Assembly (NCBI RefSeq): GCF_013404085.1 | Contig: NZ_JABFHO010000001.1 | Location: 434,001 to 498,000 of the forward strand | Direction: 5' to 3' | DNA length: 64,000 nucleotides | Source: Winogradskyella helgolandensis | Lineage (GTDB): Bacteria; Bacteroidota; Bacteroidia; Flavobacteriales; Flavobacteriaceae | Part shown: positions 44,770 through 53,635 of the stretch, one piece after another | How positions within the stretch are numbered: the stretch's first letter is position 1 | Layout: each line of letters opens with the position of its first letter | The notes under the pieces: generated by a model | What the model saw: the letters and a program-made list of their open reading frames with translations, nothing else | Told to the model about the DNA's origin: nothing | Databases searched by the model: none | Translations under genes and position numbers: made by a program

Positions 44770-44796
44770 ACGGCTTCATAATTTGTATAAAGCCGT
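44770..44796 (+). terminator. Weak terminator after the outer-membrane-like gene
   Basis: The seven-base arms ACGGCTT and AAGCCGT with a 13-base loop are followed by TAAAAAT. It overlaps the TTG-extended frame of the next gene, which supports the later start at 44837. Confidence 0.45.
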
Positions 44797-44836
44797 TAAA
44801 AATGGTATTATGTCCAGATACCAACAAAACACATTA

Positions 44837-45871
44837 ATGAAAGACTTTGTAATCATAGGAGCCGCACAAGCAGGCCTTTCTATGGCTTATTTTCTTAAAC
44901 AAAAGCAGAAAGATTTTTTAATCATTGACAGAGAGGAAGACGTAGGCGCGTCTTGGCTTAACCGTTGGGATTCTTTAAAATTATTTACACCTACTGAGTT
45001 TAATCATTTAATAGGAATGCCGTTTCCTGCACCAAAAGGCCATTATCCAGACAAGTACGAAGTCACAAATTATTTTAAACAGTATGCCGAAACCTTTCAA
45101 TTTCCGATTCAACTAAATACATTAGCTGAACATATTGAAAAAAAGAACGACCATTTTATCATAAAAACGAGTCAACAGGATATCACTTGTAAACAGGTCA
45201 TCATCGCTACAGGACCATTTCATATTCCATACACACCAACATTCCACAAAAACCTTTCAGACACCATATATCAAGTTCATAGCAATTATTATAAAACGCC
45301 AGACCAATTACAAAAAGGACCAACTTTAGTTGTTGGTGGTGGAGATAGCGGATTTCAGATTTTAGACGAAATTTCTAAAAACACTTCAGAAACCACCTAT
45401 TTTTCTGGAAGTACTGACATTAGAACTCTTCCTCAAGAAATCCTCGGTAAAACATTATGGTGGTGGTTTACAATCACTGGATTTTTAAGTTTTAGTAAAA
45501 AATCATGGATTGGTAAAAAGATTAATCAATCTAAGCAACCTATCATCGGAACAGATGTAAAAACTATTATAAAACGTGATAATGTAAAAGTTGTTGGACA
45601 CACACTTAATGCAGAAACTGAACGTATAAAAACAGCAACAGTAGAACTTACAGACGTAAAAAACATTGTTTGGGCAACCGGTTATAAACCAAATTTTAAA
45701 TGGATAAATAACTTAGAACTTACTGATGATGGCTACCCTAAACACAATAGAGGGATTAGCACTACAAAAGGGCTTTATTTTATTGGTTTACCTTGGTTAC
45801 ACACTCGAGGTTCTGCAACATTGGGAGGTATAAAAAAAGATGCGACTTACTTAGCTAATAAAATTTTGTGA
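44837..45871 (+). CDS. Flavin-dependent monooxygenase-like NAD(P)/FAD oxidoreductase
   Basis: 344 residues from the ATG at 44837 (MKDFVIIGAAQAGLSMAYFL). Earlier in-frame starts (TTG 44783, ATG 44810) fall in the preceding hairpin region. The FAD motif GAAQAG varies from GxGxxG; the NADPH motif is VVGGGDSGFQIL, and IVWATGYKPNF is the conserved ATG motif of FMO/CzcO-like enzymes. Such proteins oxidise small metabolites or act in disulfide chemistry. The metal-efflux operon begins about 106 bases downstream, but no functional link is shown by the sequence. Confidence 0.88.
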   Translation: MKDFVIIGAAQAGLSMAYFLKQKQKDFLIIDREEDVGASWLNRWDSLKLFTPTEFNHLIGMPFPAPKGHYPDKYEVTNYFKQYAETFQFPIQLNTLAEHIEKKNDHFIIKTSQQDITCKQVIIATGPFHIPYTPTFHKNLSDTIYQVHSNYYKTPDQLQKGPTLVVGGGDSGFQILDEISKNTSETTYFSGSTDIRTLPQEILGKTLWWWFTITGFLSFSKKSWIGKKINQSKQPIIGTDVKTIIKRDNVKVVGHTLNAETERIKTATVELTDVKNIVWATGYKPNFKWINNLELTDDGYPKHNRGISTTKGLYFIGLPWLHTRGSATLGGIKKDATYLANKIL

Positions 45872-45924
45872 CATATTAAATGACTGACATAGAATAAATT
45901 CAGTTTCAAATTTGTTTTTAGTAC

Positions 45925-45942
45925 ATGTAACCTTTATTACAT
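45925..45942 (+). promoter_or_regulatory. Inverted repeat ATGTAA-N6-TTACAT upstream of the metal-efflux operon
   Basis: Perfect six-base arms around CCTTTA. The centre is about 40 bases upstream of the transcript start expected from the -7-like box at 45962-45969. It is a candidate activator or repressor site. Confidence 0.45.
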
Positions 45943-45961
45943 AACTACATGCAAAAATTTG

Positions 45962-45969
45962 TATCTTCG
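45962..45969 (+). promoter_or_regulatory. -7-like promoter box of the metal-efflux operon
   Basis: TAtcTTcG matches TAnnTTTG with one change (C for T) and lies nine bases before the ATG at 45978, leaving almost no leader. Confidence 0.4.
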
Positions 45970-45977
45970 TAAACGTT

Positions 45978-46367
45978 ATGAGCAAACTAATAGCTTTTAC
46001 ATATTCACTTTTGATTCTTTTTCAAAGTTTCAATATTGGCTTAGAAGATCTTTCTAAGTTTAGTGCGCTATTGGAACATGCGGACTATCATAAAGAAATG
46101 TATGGTGATAATTTCGTTCAATTTTTAGCAGAGCATTATGGTGACGCAAAAGCCGATCACGATAATGAACACAAAGAGCATAAAGACTTACCTTTTAAAG
46201 GCGCTCATCATTTCTGTTCTCATATCATCACACCGTTTATAAATACCACTATTACTTACGATTTTACCCAACAGGATTTCATAAAAATCCCTTTCAATTT
46301 TCATTACACAGAATCTCATACCAACTTTGAGAAATCATCTGTTTTTCAACCACCCAAGCACGCATAA
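45978..46367 (+). CDS. Small histidine-rich exported protein, first gene of the metal-efflux operon
   Basis: 129 residues with a hydrophobic N-terminus (LIAFTYSLLILFQSFNIG) that should direct export or anchor it. Residues about 50-80 are packed with metal-ligand side chains: EHYGDAKADHDNEHKEHKDLP and GAHHFCSH. The rest is unremarkable and ends VFQPPKHA. Small His-rich proteins of unassigned function are often found immediately before CusA/CzcA genes in Bacteroidota. A role as periplasmic metal binder or chaperone is an inference from composition and position. The pump gene starts 65 bases later. Confidence 0.75.
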   Translation: MSKLIAFTYSLLILFQSFNIGLEDLSKFSALLEHADYHKEMYGDNFVQFLAEHYGDAKADHDNEHKEHKDLPFKGAHHFCSHIITPFINTTITYDFTQQDFIKIPFNFHYTESHTNFEKSSVFQPPKHA

Positions 46368-46432
46368 TTCATTTTAGATCTAATCCTATTCCACCTAAAT
46401 AGGCTTCCATTATTTCTTAATTTTTTTGAATT

Positions 46433-49400
46433 ATGTTAGAACACATTATAAAGTTCAGCTTAAAAAATAAGCTGATTATCACCCTGTTTACAGCATTTAT
46501 TATTGGTTTCGGAATCCTTTCCCTAACTCAAATTCCTATTGGAGCTGTGCCAGATATTACCAATAACCAAGTACAAGTTATTACAACATCGCGTAATTTA
46601 TCTACGCAAGATGTTGAACAATTCATTACCTATCCTGTAGAACTGGAAATGGCCAATCTACCTGGAGTGGAAGAAATCCGTTCCGTATCTAAATTTGGCC
46701 TTTCTGTAGTTACTATTGTTTTTGAGGATGATATGGGCACCTTTCTTCCAAGACAATTGATTGCCGAGAAAATAAAATCGGCATCAGAGAAAATTCCTGA
46801 AGGATTTGGAGCACCAGAAATGGGACCAATCACAACAGGTTTAGGTGAGATTTACCAATACATTTTAGATGTAAAACCAGGTTATGAAGATCAATATTCA
46901 GCAACCGATTTAAGAACAATTCAAGATTGGATTGTAAAGCGTCAACTTTCTGGAATTCCCGGAGTTGTTGAAGTGAATACTTGGGGAGGATTTCTAAAGC
47001 AATATGAAGTTGCTATTAATCCCAACAAGCTAAATGCCATGAATATTTCGATTTCCGAAATTTATGAGGCACTAGAAAAAAACAACAGTGTTGCTGGAGG
47101 TGGTTATATCGAAAAAAACGATAAATCCTTCTTTATTAGAGGTGAAGGTTTGGTAAAAACCTTAGATGATATTGAAACTATTGTAGTTAAAAACACCACC
47201 ACACCAATCTACATTAAAGATGTCGCCAAAGTTGGTTTTGGAAGTGCGACACGCTTTGGAGCTATTACAGGAAATGGTGAAGGGGAAAAAGTTTTAGGAC
47301 AGATAATGATGATTAAAGACGGTAACTCTAAAGCCATTATCAATGCGGTAAAAAAACGTGTAGAATCCATACAATCTACATTGCCAGAAGGTGTGTATAT
47401 CAATGGTTTTTTAGAACGTAGTGAACTCATTAACAAGACGACATTTACAGTTTCTGAGAACTTAATTCTTGGTTCGCTCATCGTCATTTTTGTGGTGGTT
47501 TTATTACTTGGAAATCTACGCTCTGGTTTGGTGGTCGTTTCTGTGATTCCGTTAAGTTTATTATTCGCCATTTCTATGATGAATGTGTTTGGCGTTGATG
47601 CTAATTTAATGAGTTTAGGAGCCATTGATTTCGGAATTATTATTGATGGTGCTGTTATTATTGTAGAGTTTATTGCTTTTCGAATTATTTCAGAGAATGA
47701 CAAACTAAAAACACTCAATAAAGCAGAAAAACAGAGCGAAATTGATGCCATTACGCTAAAAAGCGCTTCAAAAATGATGAATTCAGCCATTTTCGGGCAA
47801 TTAATCATTTTAATTGTTTTCATTCCAATCTTAGCTTTAAGTGGAGTTGAAGGCAAAATGTTTAGACCTATGGCATTAACGTTTAGTTTTGCTCTAATTG
47901 GTGCGATGATTTTGTGCTTAACCTATGTTCCTGTTGTGTCTTCCTTATTTCTAAAACCGCATAAACCCTCTTCAAAAAATGTTTCGGTACGCTTCATGAA
48001 TTTTATAAACAAAATTTATCAGCCCATTATCAATTGGTCTTTGACGCATAAAAAAATCGTGATTTTAATGTCTACAATTTTGTTAGCGACAAGCGTTTTC
48101 ATATTTAGTACAATGGGAGGTGAATTTGTACCGACTTTAGATGAAGGAGATTTTGTCATTCAACCTGTTCTCAAAACAGGAACGTCTTTAGGAAAAACGA
48201 TTGAAATCACGACAAAAATTGAACAGATTCTACTCGATAACTTTCCTGAAGTAGACCAAGTGGTTACAAGAATTGGTGCCGCAGAAGTCCCAACCGACCC
48301 CATGTCTATGGAGGAAAGCGACGTCATTATTAAACTAAAACCTAAAAAAGAATGGGTTTCAGCAGCAAGCAAAGATGAGTTAGCCGATAAATTTAAAGAA
48401 GCACTCTCTATAATCCCAGGTATGGACGTTGAATTTACGCAACCTATAGAAATGCGCTTTAATGAACTGATTACAGGAGTTAGAGCCGATGTTGCCATTA
48501 AGATTTTTGGAGATGATTTATCCATTTTAGCCCAAAAAGCAGATGAAGTTAAAACCTTAGTTGAAAATGTTAAAGGGGCTTCAGATATCATAGTAGAAAA
48601 AGTGGAAGGTTTACCACAAATGAGCGTCGTTTTTAATCGCCAAAAAATAGCCCGTTATGGTCTCAATATTTCAGATATAAATAATTTGATTTCAATGGGA
48701 TTTGCAGGCGGCACAGTAGGTAATGTGTTTGAAGGAGAAAAACGGTTTGATTTAGTGATGCGTTTAGATGAATCGAGTAGAAAAAATTTGGCCAGCCTTC
48801 AAAACCTATATGTAGATGTGCCTAACGGAAACAAAATTCCATTAAGCGAATTAGCGGATATCACCTATACAGAAGGACCTGCTAAAATTTCTAGAGACGA
48901 TACTAAACGACGCATTGTGGTTGGTATTAATGTTAGAAATCGGGATTTAGAATCGGTAGTAAATGACGTCAGATCCATTCTTGATACACAATTAAAACTT
49001 CCTGTTGGTTATACGATTACTTATGGTGGTCAATTTGAAAATTTACAAAGCGCCAAAGACCGGTTATTGGTAGTTGTGCCTATTGCATTGGCATTAATTT
49101 TTGTGCTATTATATTTTGCTTTTGGTTCAGTAAAAGAAGCCTTAATTGTCTATTCGGCAATTCCTCTCGCTGCAGTTGGAGGAGTTTTATTATTGTGGTT
49201 TCGTGATTTGCCATTTAGCATTTCAGCAGGAGTTGGTTTTATTGCGCTTTTTGGAATTGCAGTGCTAAATGGTATTGTATTAATTGAACATTTTAAAGCC
49301 TTGCAAGAAGCGCATTCAGAAGAAGACATTGAAGCACTCGTAAAACGAGGTACAACAGAACGTTTAAGACCCGTATTATTAACTGCTATGGCAGCTGCAT

Positions 49401-50752
49401 TAGGATTTTTGCCAATGGCAATTTCAACAAACGCAGGTGCTGAAGTGCAACGACCACTAGCAACAGTAGTTATTGGCGGCTTATTTACTGCAACCATTTT
49501 AACTTTAGTGGTTTTACCGGTTTTATATACTTGGTTTATAAATAAATCGACTTTAAAAATGAATAAAACAGCAATTACTATCATAATTGGTTTTCTATTT
49601 ATGTGGAATGGCCATGCGCAATCTAAGCTTACGGCTGAGCAAACTTTAGATTTAGCCATAGAAAACAACGCAAGTTTAAAAGCATCCAATTTACAAATTG
49701 AAAAAAGCCGTGCTTTTGTTGGAAGTGCTTTTAGTTTTGATAAGACCGAGATCTATTACAATTACGACGAGAGCAATGTAGCTAATAATGCGCCTTTAAA
49801 AGTGTTTGGAGTGTCTCAAGATTTTAAATTTCCAACGATTTATTTTGCCGAAAAGAAGGTAAATACAGCCATGGTTAATTTGCAAGAATCTAAGTACAAC
49901 ATACAATTTCAAAAGATTAAAAAGAAAGTATATGCTAGCTATTACCAACTGCGTTATGCAAAACAGAAAGCGAAAGCCTATCAGTTTTTAGATAGTTTGT
50001 ATCAAGATTTTGCTCAAAAATCGGCACGGTGTTTTGAACTTGGTGAAACCAATTATTTAGAAACTATTACCGCCGAGTCTAAACAAAAACAACTTGAAAC
50101 CTTGTATAAACAAGCGTTACAAGATGTAGAATTTTCAAAAGAGCAATTGATAGCTATTGTACAAGTAGATACTTTGGAAATTGTAGATCAAGATTTAGAA
50201 AAATTGGAATTGAACAATCCATCACTTCAAAATAATTCTGGTTTACTTTACTTTGAAAACGCTAAAAATTATCAAAACGCACTTTCTAAATCTGAAAAGC
50301 AGAATTTATTACCAGACCTTAATTTTGAATATTTTCAAGGTACCAACGACCAACTAAATACAAATCTAAAAGGATATCAATTCGGCATAAAAATACCGTT
50401 ACTATTCTTCGGAAATTCTTCAAAAATTAAAGCATCTAAAATTGCTAAAGACATAATTGAAGAACAAAAACAAGAGTATGAAATACAGTTAAATGCCAAA
50501 TACAAATCGCTTTTAACCACACTAAACAAATACAACGAAGCTGTAAATTATTACGACACCCAAGGCAAACGTTTAAAAGATGAAATTATAAAAACAGCTA
50601 ACCGAACCTTTAAAGAAGGAGAGATTGACTTTTTTCAATACATCCAAAGTCTCGAAACGGCAAAAGACATTGAGTTATCTTATCTAGATAATTTAAACGC
50701 TTACAACCAAACCGTTATTACTATTAATCACCTTATTTTAAATATTTATTAA
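46433..50752 (+). CDS. cusA: Heavy-metal efflux RND transporter CusA/CzcA fused to TolC-like outer-membrane protein
   Basis: 1439 residues. Residues 1 to about 1035 are a complete HME-RND pump: TM1 and the porter-domain start (QIPIGAVPDITNNQVQVITTS), central TM segments with the proton-relay region LGAIDFGIIIDGAVIIVEF, and the C-terminal TM bundle (FIALFGIAVLNGIVLIEHF). Residue 1043 is a Met followed by a perfect signal-peptide-like stretch (MNKTAITIIIGFLFMWNGHAQ), and residues about 1064-1439 form a TolC-type outer-membrane efflux protein with long helices. Such fusions of CusA and CusC are known in Bacteroidota. It expels monovalent or divalent metal ions; which metal cannot be told. The CusB-like gene follows after 2 bases. 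Confidence 0.92.
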   Translation: MLEHIIKFSLKNKLIITLFTAFIIGFGILSLTQIPIGAVPDITNNQVQVITTSRNLSTQDVEQFITYPVELEMANLPGVEEIRSVSKFGLSVVTIVFEDDMGTFLPRQLIAEKIKSASEKIPEGFGAPEMGPITTGLGEIYQYILDVKPGYEDQYSATDLRTIQDWIVKRQLSGIPGVVEVNTWGGFLKQYEVAINPNKLNAMNISISEIYEALEKNNSVAGGGYIEKNDKSFFIRGEGLVKTLDDIETIVVKNTTTPIYIKDVAKVGFGSATRFGAITGNGEGEKVLGQIMMIKDGNSKAIINAVKKRVESIQSTLPEGVYINGFLERSELINKTTFTVSENLILGSLIVIFVVVLLLGNLRSGLVVVSVIPLSLLFAISMMNVFGVDANLMSLGAIDFGIIIDGAVIIVEFIAFRIISENDKLKTLNKAEKQSEIDAITLKSASKMMNSAIFGQLIILIVFIPILALSGVEGKMFRPMALTFSFALIGAMILCLTYVPVVSSLFLKPHKPSSKNVSVRFMNFINKIYQPIINWSLTHKKIVILMSTILLATSVFIFSTMGGEFVPTLDEGDFVIQPVLKTGTSLGKTIEITTKIEQILLDNFPEVDQVVTRIGAAEVPTDPMSMEESDVIIKLKPKKEWVSAASKDELADKFKEALSIIPGMDVEFTQPIEMRFNELITGVRADVAIKIFGDDLSILAQKADEVKTLVENVKGASDIIVEKVEGLPQMSVVFNRQKIARYGLNISDINNLISMGFAGGTVGNVFEGEKRFDLVMRLDESSRKNLASLQNLYVDVPNGNKIPLSELADITYTEGPAKISRDDTKRRIVVGINVRNRDLESVVNDVRSILDTQLKLPVGYTITYGGQFENLQSAKDRLLVVVPIALALIFVLLYFAFGSVKEALIVYSAIPLAAVGGVLLLWFRDLPFSISAGVGFIALFGIAVLNGIVLIEHFKALQEAHSEEDIEALVKRGTTERLRPVLLTAMAAALGFLPMAISTNAGAEVQRPLATVVIGGLFTATILTLVVLPVLYTWFINKSTLKMNKTAITIIIGFLFMWNGHAQSKLTAEQTLDLAIENNASLKASNLQIEKSRAFVGSAFSFDKTEIYYNYDESNVANNAPLKVFGVSQDFKFPTIYFAEKKVNTAMVNLQESKYNIQFQKIKKKVYASYYQLRYAKQKAKAYQFLDSLYQDFAQKSARCFELGETNYLETITAESKQKQLETLYKQALQDVEFSKEQLIAIVQVDTLEIVDQDLEKLELNNPSLQNNSGLLYFENAKNYQNALSKSEKQNLLPDLNFEYFQGTNDQLNTNLKGYQFGIKIPLLFFGNSSKIKASKIAKDIIEEQKQEYEIQLNAKYKSLLTTLNKYNEAVNYYDTQGKRLKDEIIKTANRTFKEGEIDFFQYIQSLETAKDIELSYLDNLNAYNQTVITINHLILNIY

Positions 50753-50754
50753 AG

Positions 50755-51903
50755 ATGAAACACCTATATATAATACTATTCGCAATGCTTTTTGTAGGCT
50801 GCGGAAATGATAAACACAATGAACCTACGGCTTTAGAAACAGAGGAAGACCATAGGGATGAAATTACCATCACACAAGCACAATTTGAAAGTGAAAATAT
50901 GGCTTTTGGGAATTTAGCTGAATTCGATTTTAACGAAGGCATTAAAGTCAACGGAATGATTGATGTACCACCACAAAACAAATCTAGTATTTCAACTTTT
51001 ATTGGTGGTTACATTACTAAAACACCTTTATTAATTGGTGATGAAGTAAAAAAGGGACAGCTTTTAGTCACGCTTCAAAATCCTGAGTATGTTGAAATTC
51101 AACAAAACTACTTAGAAGTCGCAGAACAATTAAATTACCTAAAATCAGAATTTAACCGACAAAAAACCTTGTTTGAAGAACAAATAACATCAGAAAAGAA
51201 TTACCTAAAAGCAGAAAGTACCTATAAAAGTAACTTAGCACATTACAACGGCCTACGTAAAAATCTACAGATGATGAATATTAGCCCAAAGCGTGTAGAA
51301 CAAGGCACTATTTCATCGCGTATTAATTTATATGCACCAATTGACGGATTTGTAACTAAAGTAAATGTGAGTAACGGCACCTATGTGTCACCAAGCGATA
51401 TCATTTTAGAAATTGTAGACACAGATCATGTGCATTTGGAATTATCGGTTTTTGAAAAGGATATCATGGCTGTTAAAAAAGGGCAAAAAATACGATTTAA
51501 AATTCCAGAAGCATCAGATGAAACTTTTGACGCAGAAGTGCATTTGGTTGGTACAACCATTGATGGAGCGAGTAGACGTGTCCAAGTTCATGGGCATGTA
51601 GATAATGAAGAAGACCATTTTATTGTTGGCATGTTTGTAGAAGCTGAAATTATTACGGAAAGTACAAAACGAATCGGTTTACCAAAAGAAGCAATTATTA
51701 ATTTAGAAGATGGTGATTATGTTCTGGTTTTTGACGCGGAAGACAACCATAAAATTCATCTGAAAAAAGTTAAAATAACCACAGGAAAAGAAACTGAAGA
51801 TATCCTAGAAATTTTAAATTCAGAAACTCTAAAAGACAAACAAATCTTAGTAAAAGGCATTGGCATGTTACTTAGTAACAGTGAAGGAGGCCATGATCAT
51901 TAA
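50755..51903 (+). CDS. cusB: RND efflux periplasmic adaptor (CusB/CzcB-like) lipoprotein
   Basis: 382-residue membrane fusion protein linking the inner-membrane pump and the outer-membrane channel. It has a lipoprotein signal with the anchor at Cys16 (LFVGCGNDKHN), the barrel-sandwich hybrid half-motif GGYITKTPLLIGDEVKKGQLL and its partner LYAPIDGFVTKVNVSNGTYV flanking an alpha-hairpin (about 120-180), then beta-barrel and membrane-proximal domains. The C-terminus ends GGHDH, a small metal-ligand cluster. It starts 2 bases after the pump gene, completing a three-gene operon with the His-rich protein. Confidence 0.93.
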   Translation: MKHLYIILFAMLFVGCGNDKHNEPTALETEEDHRDEITITQAQFESENMAFGNLAEFDFNEGIKVNGMIDVPPQNKSSISTFIGGYITKTPLLIGDEVKKGQLLVTLQNPEYVEIQQNYLEVAEQLNYLKSEFNRQKTLFEEQITSEKNYLKAESTYKSNLAHYNGLRKNLQMMNISPKRVEQGTISSRINLYAPIDGFVTKVNVSNGTYVSPSDIILEIVDTDHVHLELSVFEKDIMAVKKGQKIRFKIPEASDETFDAEVHLVGTTIDGASRRVQVHGHVDNEEDHFIVGMFVEAEIITESTKRIGLPKEAIINLEDGDYVLVFDAEDNHKIHLKKVKITTGKETEDILEILNSETLKDKQILVKGIGMLLSNSEGGHDH

Positions 51904-51946
51904 CATAAGACGTTATAGCTTTGTCTAAATTTATTTATGATAAACA

Positions 51947-51980
51947 AAACACCCAAACGTTATAAAGTTTGGGTGTTTCT
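51947..51980. terminator. Bidirectional terminator between the metal-efflux operon and glyS
   Basis: The arms AACACCCAAAC and GTTTGGGTGTT have a loop GTTATAAA. On the minus strand it is followed by TTTTGTTT, on the plus strand by TTCTGG. Confidence 0.8.
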
Positions 51981-51993
51981 GGTTTTATTGAAG

Positions 51994-52013
51994 ATTCCTG
52001 CTTTCTTAGGAAT
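51994..52013. repeat. Degenerate copy of the TTCC..GGAA palindrome, downstream of glyS
   Basis: The arms TTCCTGC and TTAGGAA match imperfectly. Same family as 16849, 39126, 41167 and 62493. Confidence 0.45.
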
Positions 52014-52019
52014 TTATAA

Positions 52020-53558
52020 TTACATTTTTTGAAGCCAATGCTTCACATCAACCTCAGCTTTAATGATATCTTTTAAATCTTCAATTTTTACTCGTTTTTG
52101 TTCCATCGTATCTCTATGACGAATCGTTACTGAGTTATCTTCTAAAGTATCGTGATCTACCGTGATACAAAATGGTGTTCCGTTTGCATCTTGTCTTCTA
52201 TAACGTCTTCCAACGGCATCTTTTTCATCGTAAGTAACGTTGAAATCCCATTTTAAATCGTCAACAATTTGTTTTGCAATTTCTGGTAAACCATCTTTTT
52301 TCACCAATGGTAAAATCGCTGCTTTTGTAGGCGCTAATACTGCTGGTAATTTTAAAACCGTTCTGGTAGTATTGTTATCTAATTCCTCTTCAACTAAACC
52401 AGTTGAAAATACCGCTAAGAACATACGATCTAAACCGATAGACGTTTCTAAAACGTAAGGTGTATAGCTTTCTTTATCTTCATGATCAAAATACTGCAAT
52501 TTTTTACCAGAAAATTCTTCGTGTTGTTTTAAATCGAAATCTGTACGCGAATGAATCCCTTCCAATTCTTTAAAGCCAAATGGGAATTTGAATTCGATAT
52601 CTGTAGCAGCATCTGCGTAGTGTGCTAATTTTTCATGGTCGTGAAAACGGTAATTTTCTTCTCCCATTCCAAGAGAAAGATGCCATTTCATACGTGTTTC
52701 TTTCCAATATTCAAACCATTCTTTTTGTGTGCCTGGCTTAATGAAAAATTGCATTTCCATTTGTTCAAACTCACGCATTCTAAAAATGAATTGTCTCGCA
52801 ACGATTTCATTTCTAAAGGCTTTTCCGGTTTGTGCAATTCCAAAAGGAATCTTCATACGTCCTGTTTTCTGAACGTTTAAGAAATTCACAAAAATACCTT
52901 GCGCGGTTTCTGGTCTCAAATATAAGTCCATTGCAGATTCTGCAGAAGCACCAAGTTTAGTTCCAAACATTAAGTTGAATTGCTTAACGTCGGTCCAATT
53001 ACGACTTCCTGCAACAGGACAAGCGATTTCCAATTCTTCAATCAAAGCTTTTACATCGGCTAAATCTTCTTTTTCTAAAGACTGCCCTAAACGTTTTAAA
53101 ATTGAATCTATTTTTTCTTGATAACCAACAACACGTCCGTTAGTAGAAATAAATTCTTCTTTATTAAAAGCATCTCCAAAGCGTTTTTCAGCTTTTTTAA
53201 CTTCCTTTTCAATTTTAGCTTCAATTTTAGCACAATAATCTTCTACTAAAACATCAGCTCTATAACGTTTTTTAGAATCCTTATTATCAATTAAAGGATC
53301 GCTAAATGCATCAACGTGACCTGAAGCCTTCCAAGTTGTTGGATGCATAAATATTGCAGCATCTAAACCTACAATATTGTCATTCATTTGTACCATGGCT
53401 CTCCACCAATAGTCTCTAATATTTTTCTTTAATTCTACTCCATTTTGAGCATAATCGTATACTGCGCTAAGTCCATCGTAGATTTCACTACTCTGAAATA
53501 CGTAACCATACTCCTTTGCGTGAGAGATTACTTTTTTAAATTGATCTTCGTTTGCCAT
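52020..53558 (-). CDS. glyS: Glycyl-tRNA synthetase (alpha2 type)
   Basis: 512-residue class II synthetase of the archaeal/eukaryotic-like dimeric type found in many Bacteroidota. Signature segments are SSEIYDGLSAVYDYAQNGVELK at the start, motif 2 region FRMREFEQMEMQFFIKP, motif 3 VLETSIGLDRMFLAVF, and the C-terminal anticodon-binding domain (DLKWDFNVTYDEKDAVGRRYRRQDANGTPF). Its promoter at 53566-53573 is so close to the ATG that the mRNA may be leaderless. Confidence 0.97.
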   Translation of the reverse strand: MANEDQFKKVISHAKEYGYVFQSSEIYDGLSAVYDYAQNGVELKKNIRDYWWRAMVQMNDNIVGLDAAIFMHPTTWKASGHVDAFSDPLIDNKDSKKRYRADVLVEDYCAKIEAKIEKEVKKAEKRFGDAFNKEEFISTNGRVVGYQEKIDSILKRLGQSLEKEDLADVKALIEELEIACPVAGSRNWTDVKQFNLMFGTKLGASAESAMDLYLRPETAQGIFVNFLNVQKTGRMKIPFGIAQTGKAFRNEIVARQFIFRMREFEQMEMQFFIKPGTQKEWFEYWKETRMKWHLSLGMGEENYRFHDHEKLAHYADAATDIEFKFPFGFKELEGIHSRTDFDLKQHEEFSGKKLQYFDHEDKESYTPYVLETSIGLDRMFLAVFSTGLVEEELDNNTTRTVLKLPAVLAPTKAAILPLVKKDGLPEIAKQIVDDLKWDFNVTYDEKDAVGRRYRRQDANGTPFCITVDHDTLEDNSVTIRHRDTMEQKRVKIEDLKDIIKAEVDVKHWLQKM

Positions 53559-53565
53559 AATACTG

Positions 53566-53573
53566 CAAAAATA
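53566..53573 (-). promoter_or_regulatory. -7 promoter box placed for leaderless glyS mRNA
   Basis: On the minus strand it reads TAttTTTG, ending eight bases before the ATG at 53558. A terminator for the upstream gene (53575-53604) directly precedes it. Confidence 0.6.
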
Positions 53574-53574
53574 G

Positions 53575-53604
53575 AAAACCGCTCTGATTTACAGAGCGGT
53601 TTTT
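53575..53604 (-). terminator. Terminator of the coiled-coil protein gene, abutting the glyS promoter
   Basis: The perfect 11-base arms AAACCGCTCTG and CAGAGCGGTTT have a loop ATTTA. On the minus strand the T's of the terminator run into the glyS -7 box. Confidence 0.85.
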
Positions 53605-53635
53605 CAAAAATTATATTGTTTATTATTTCTATTGT

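Noticed and set aside
47209..47856. 215-codon open frame on the minus strand inside the efflux pump gene
   Set aside because: It lies entirely antisense to a well-conserved RND domain; its Ile/Ser-rich composition is a reading-frame shadow.
49150..49689. 179-codon minus-strand frame across the pump/TolC joint
   Set aside because: It is antisense to conserved transmembrane codons and has no signal or domain of its own.
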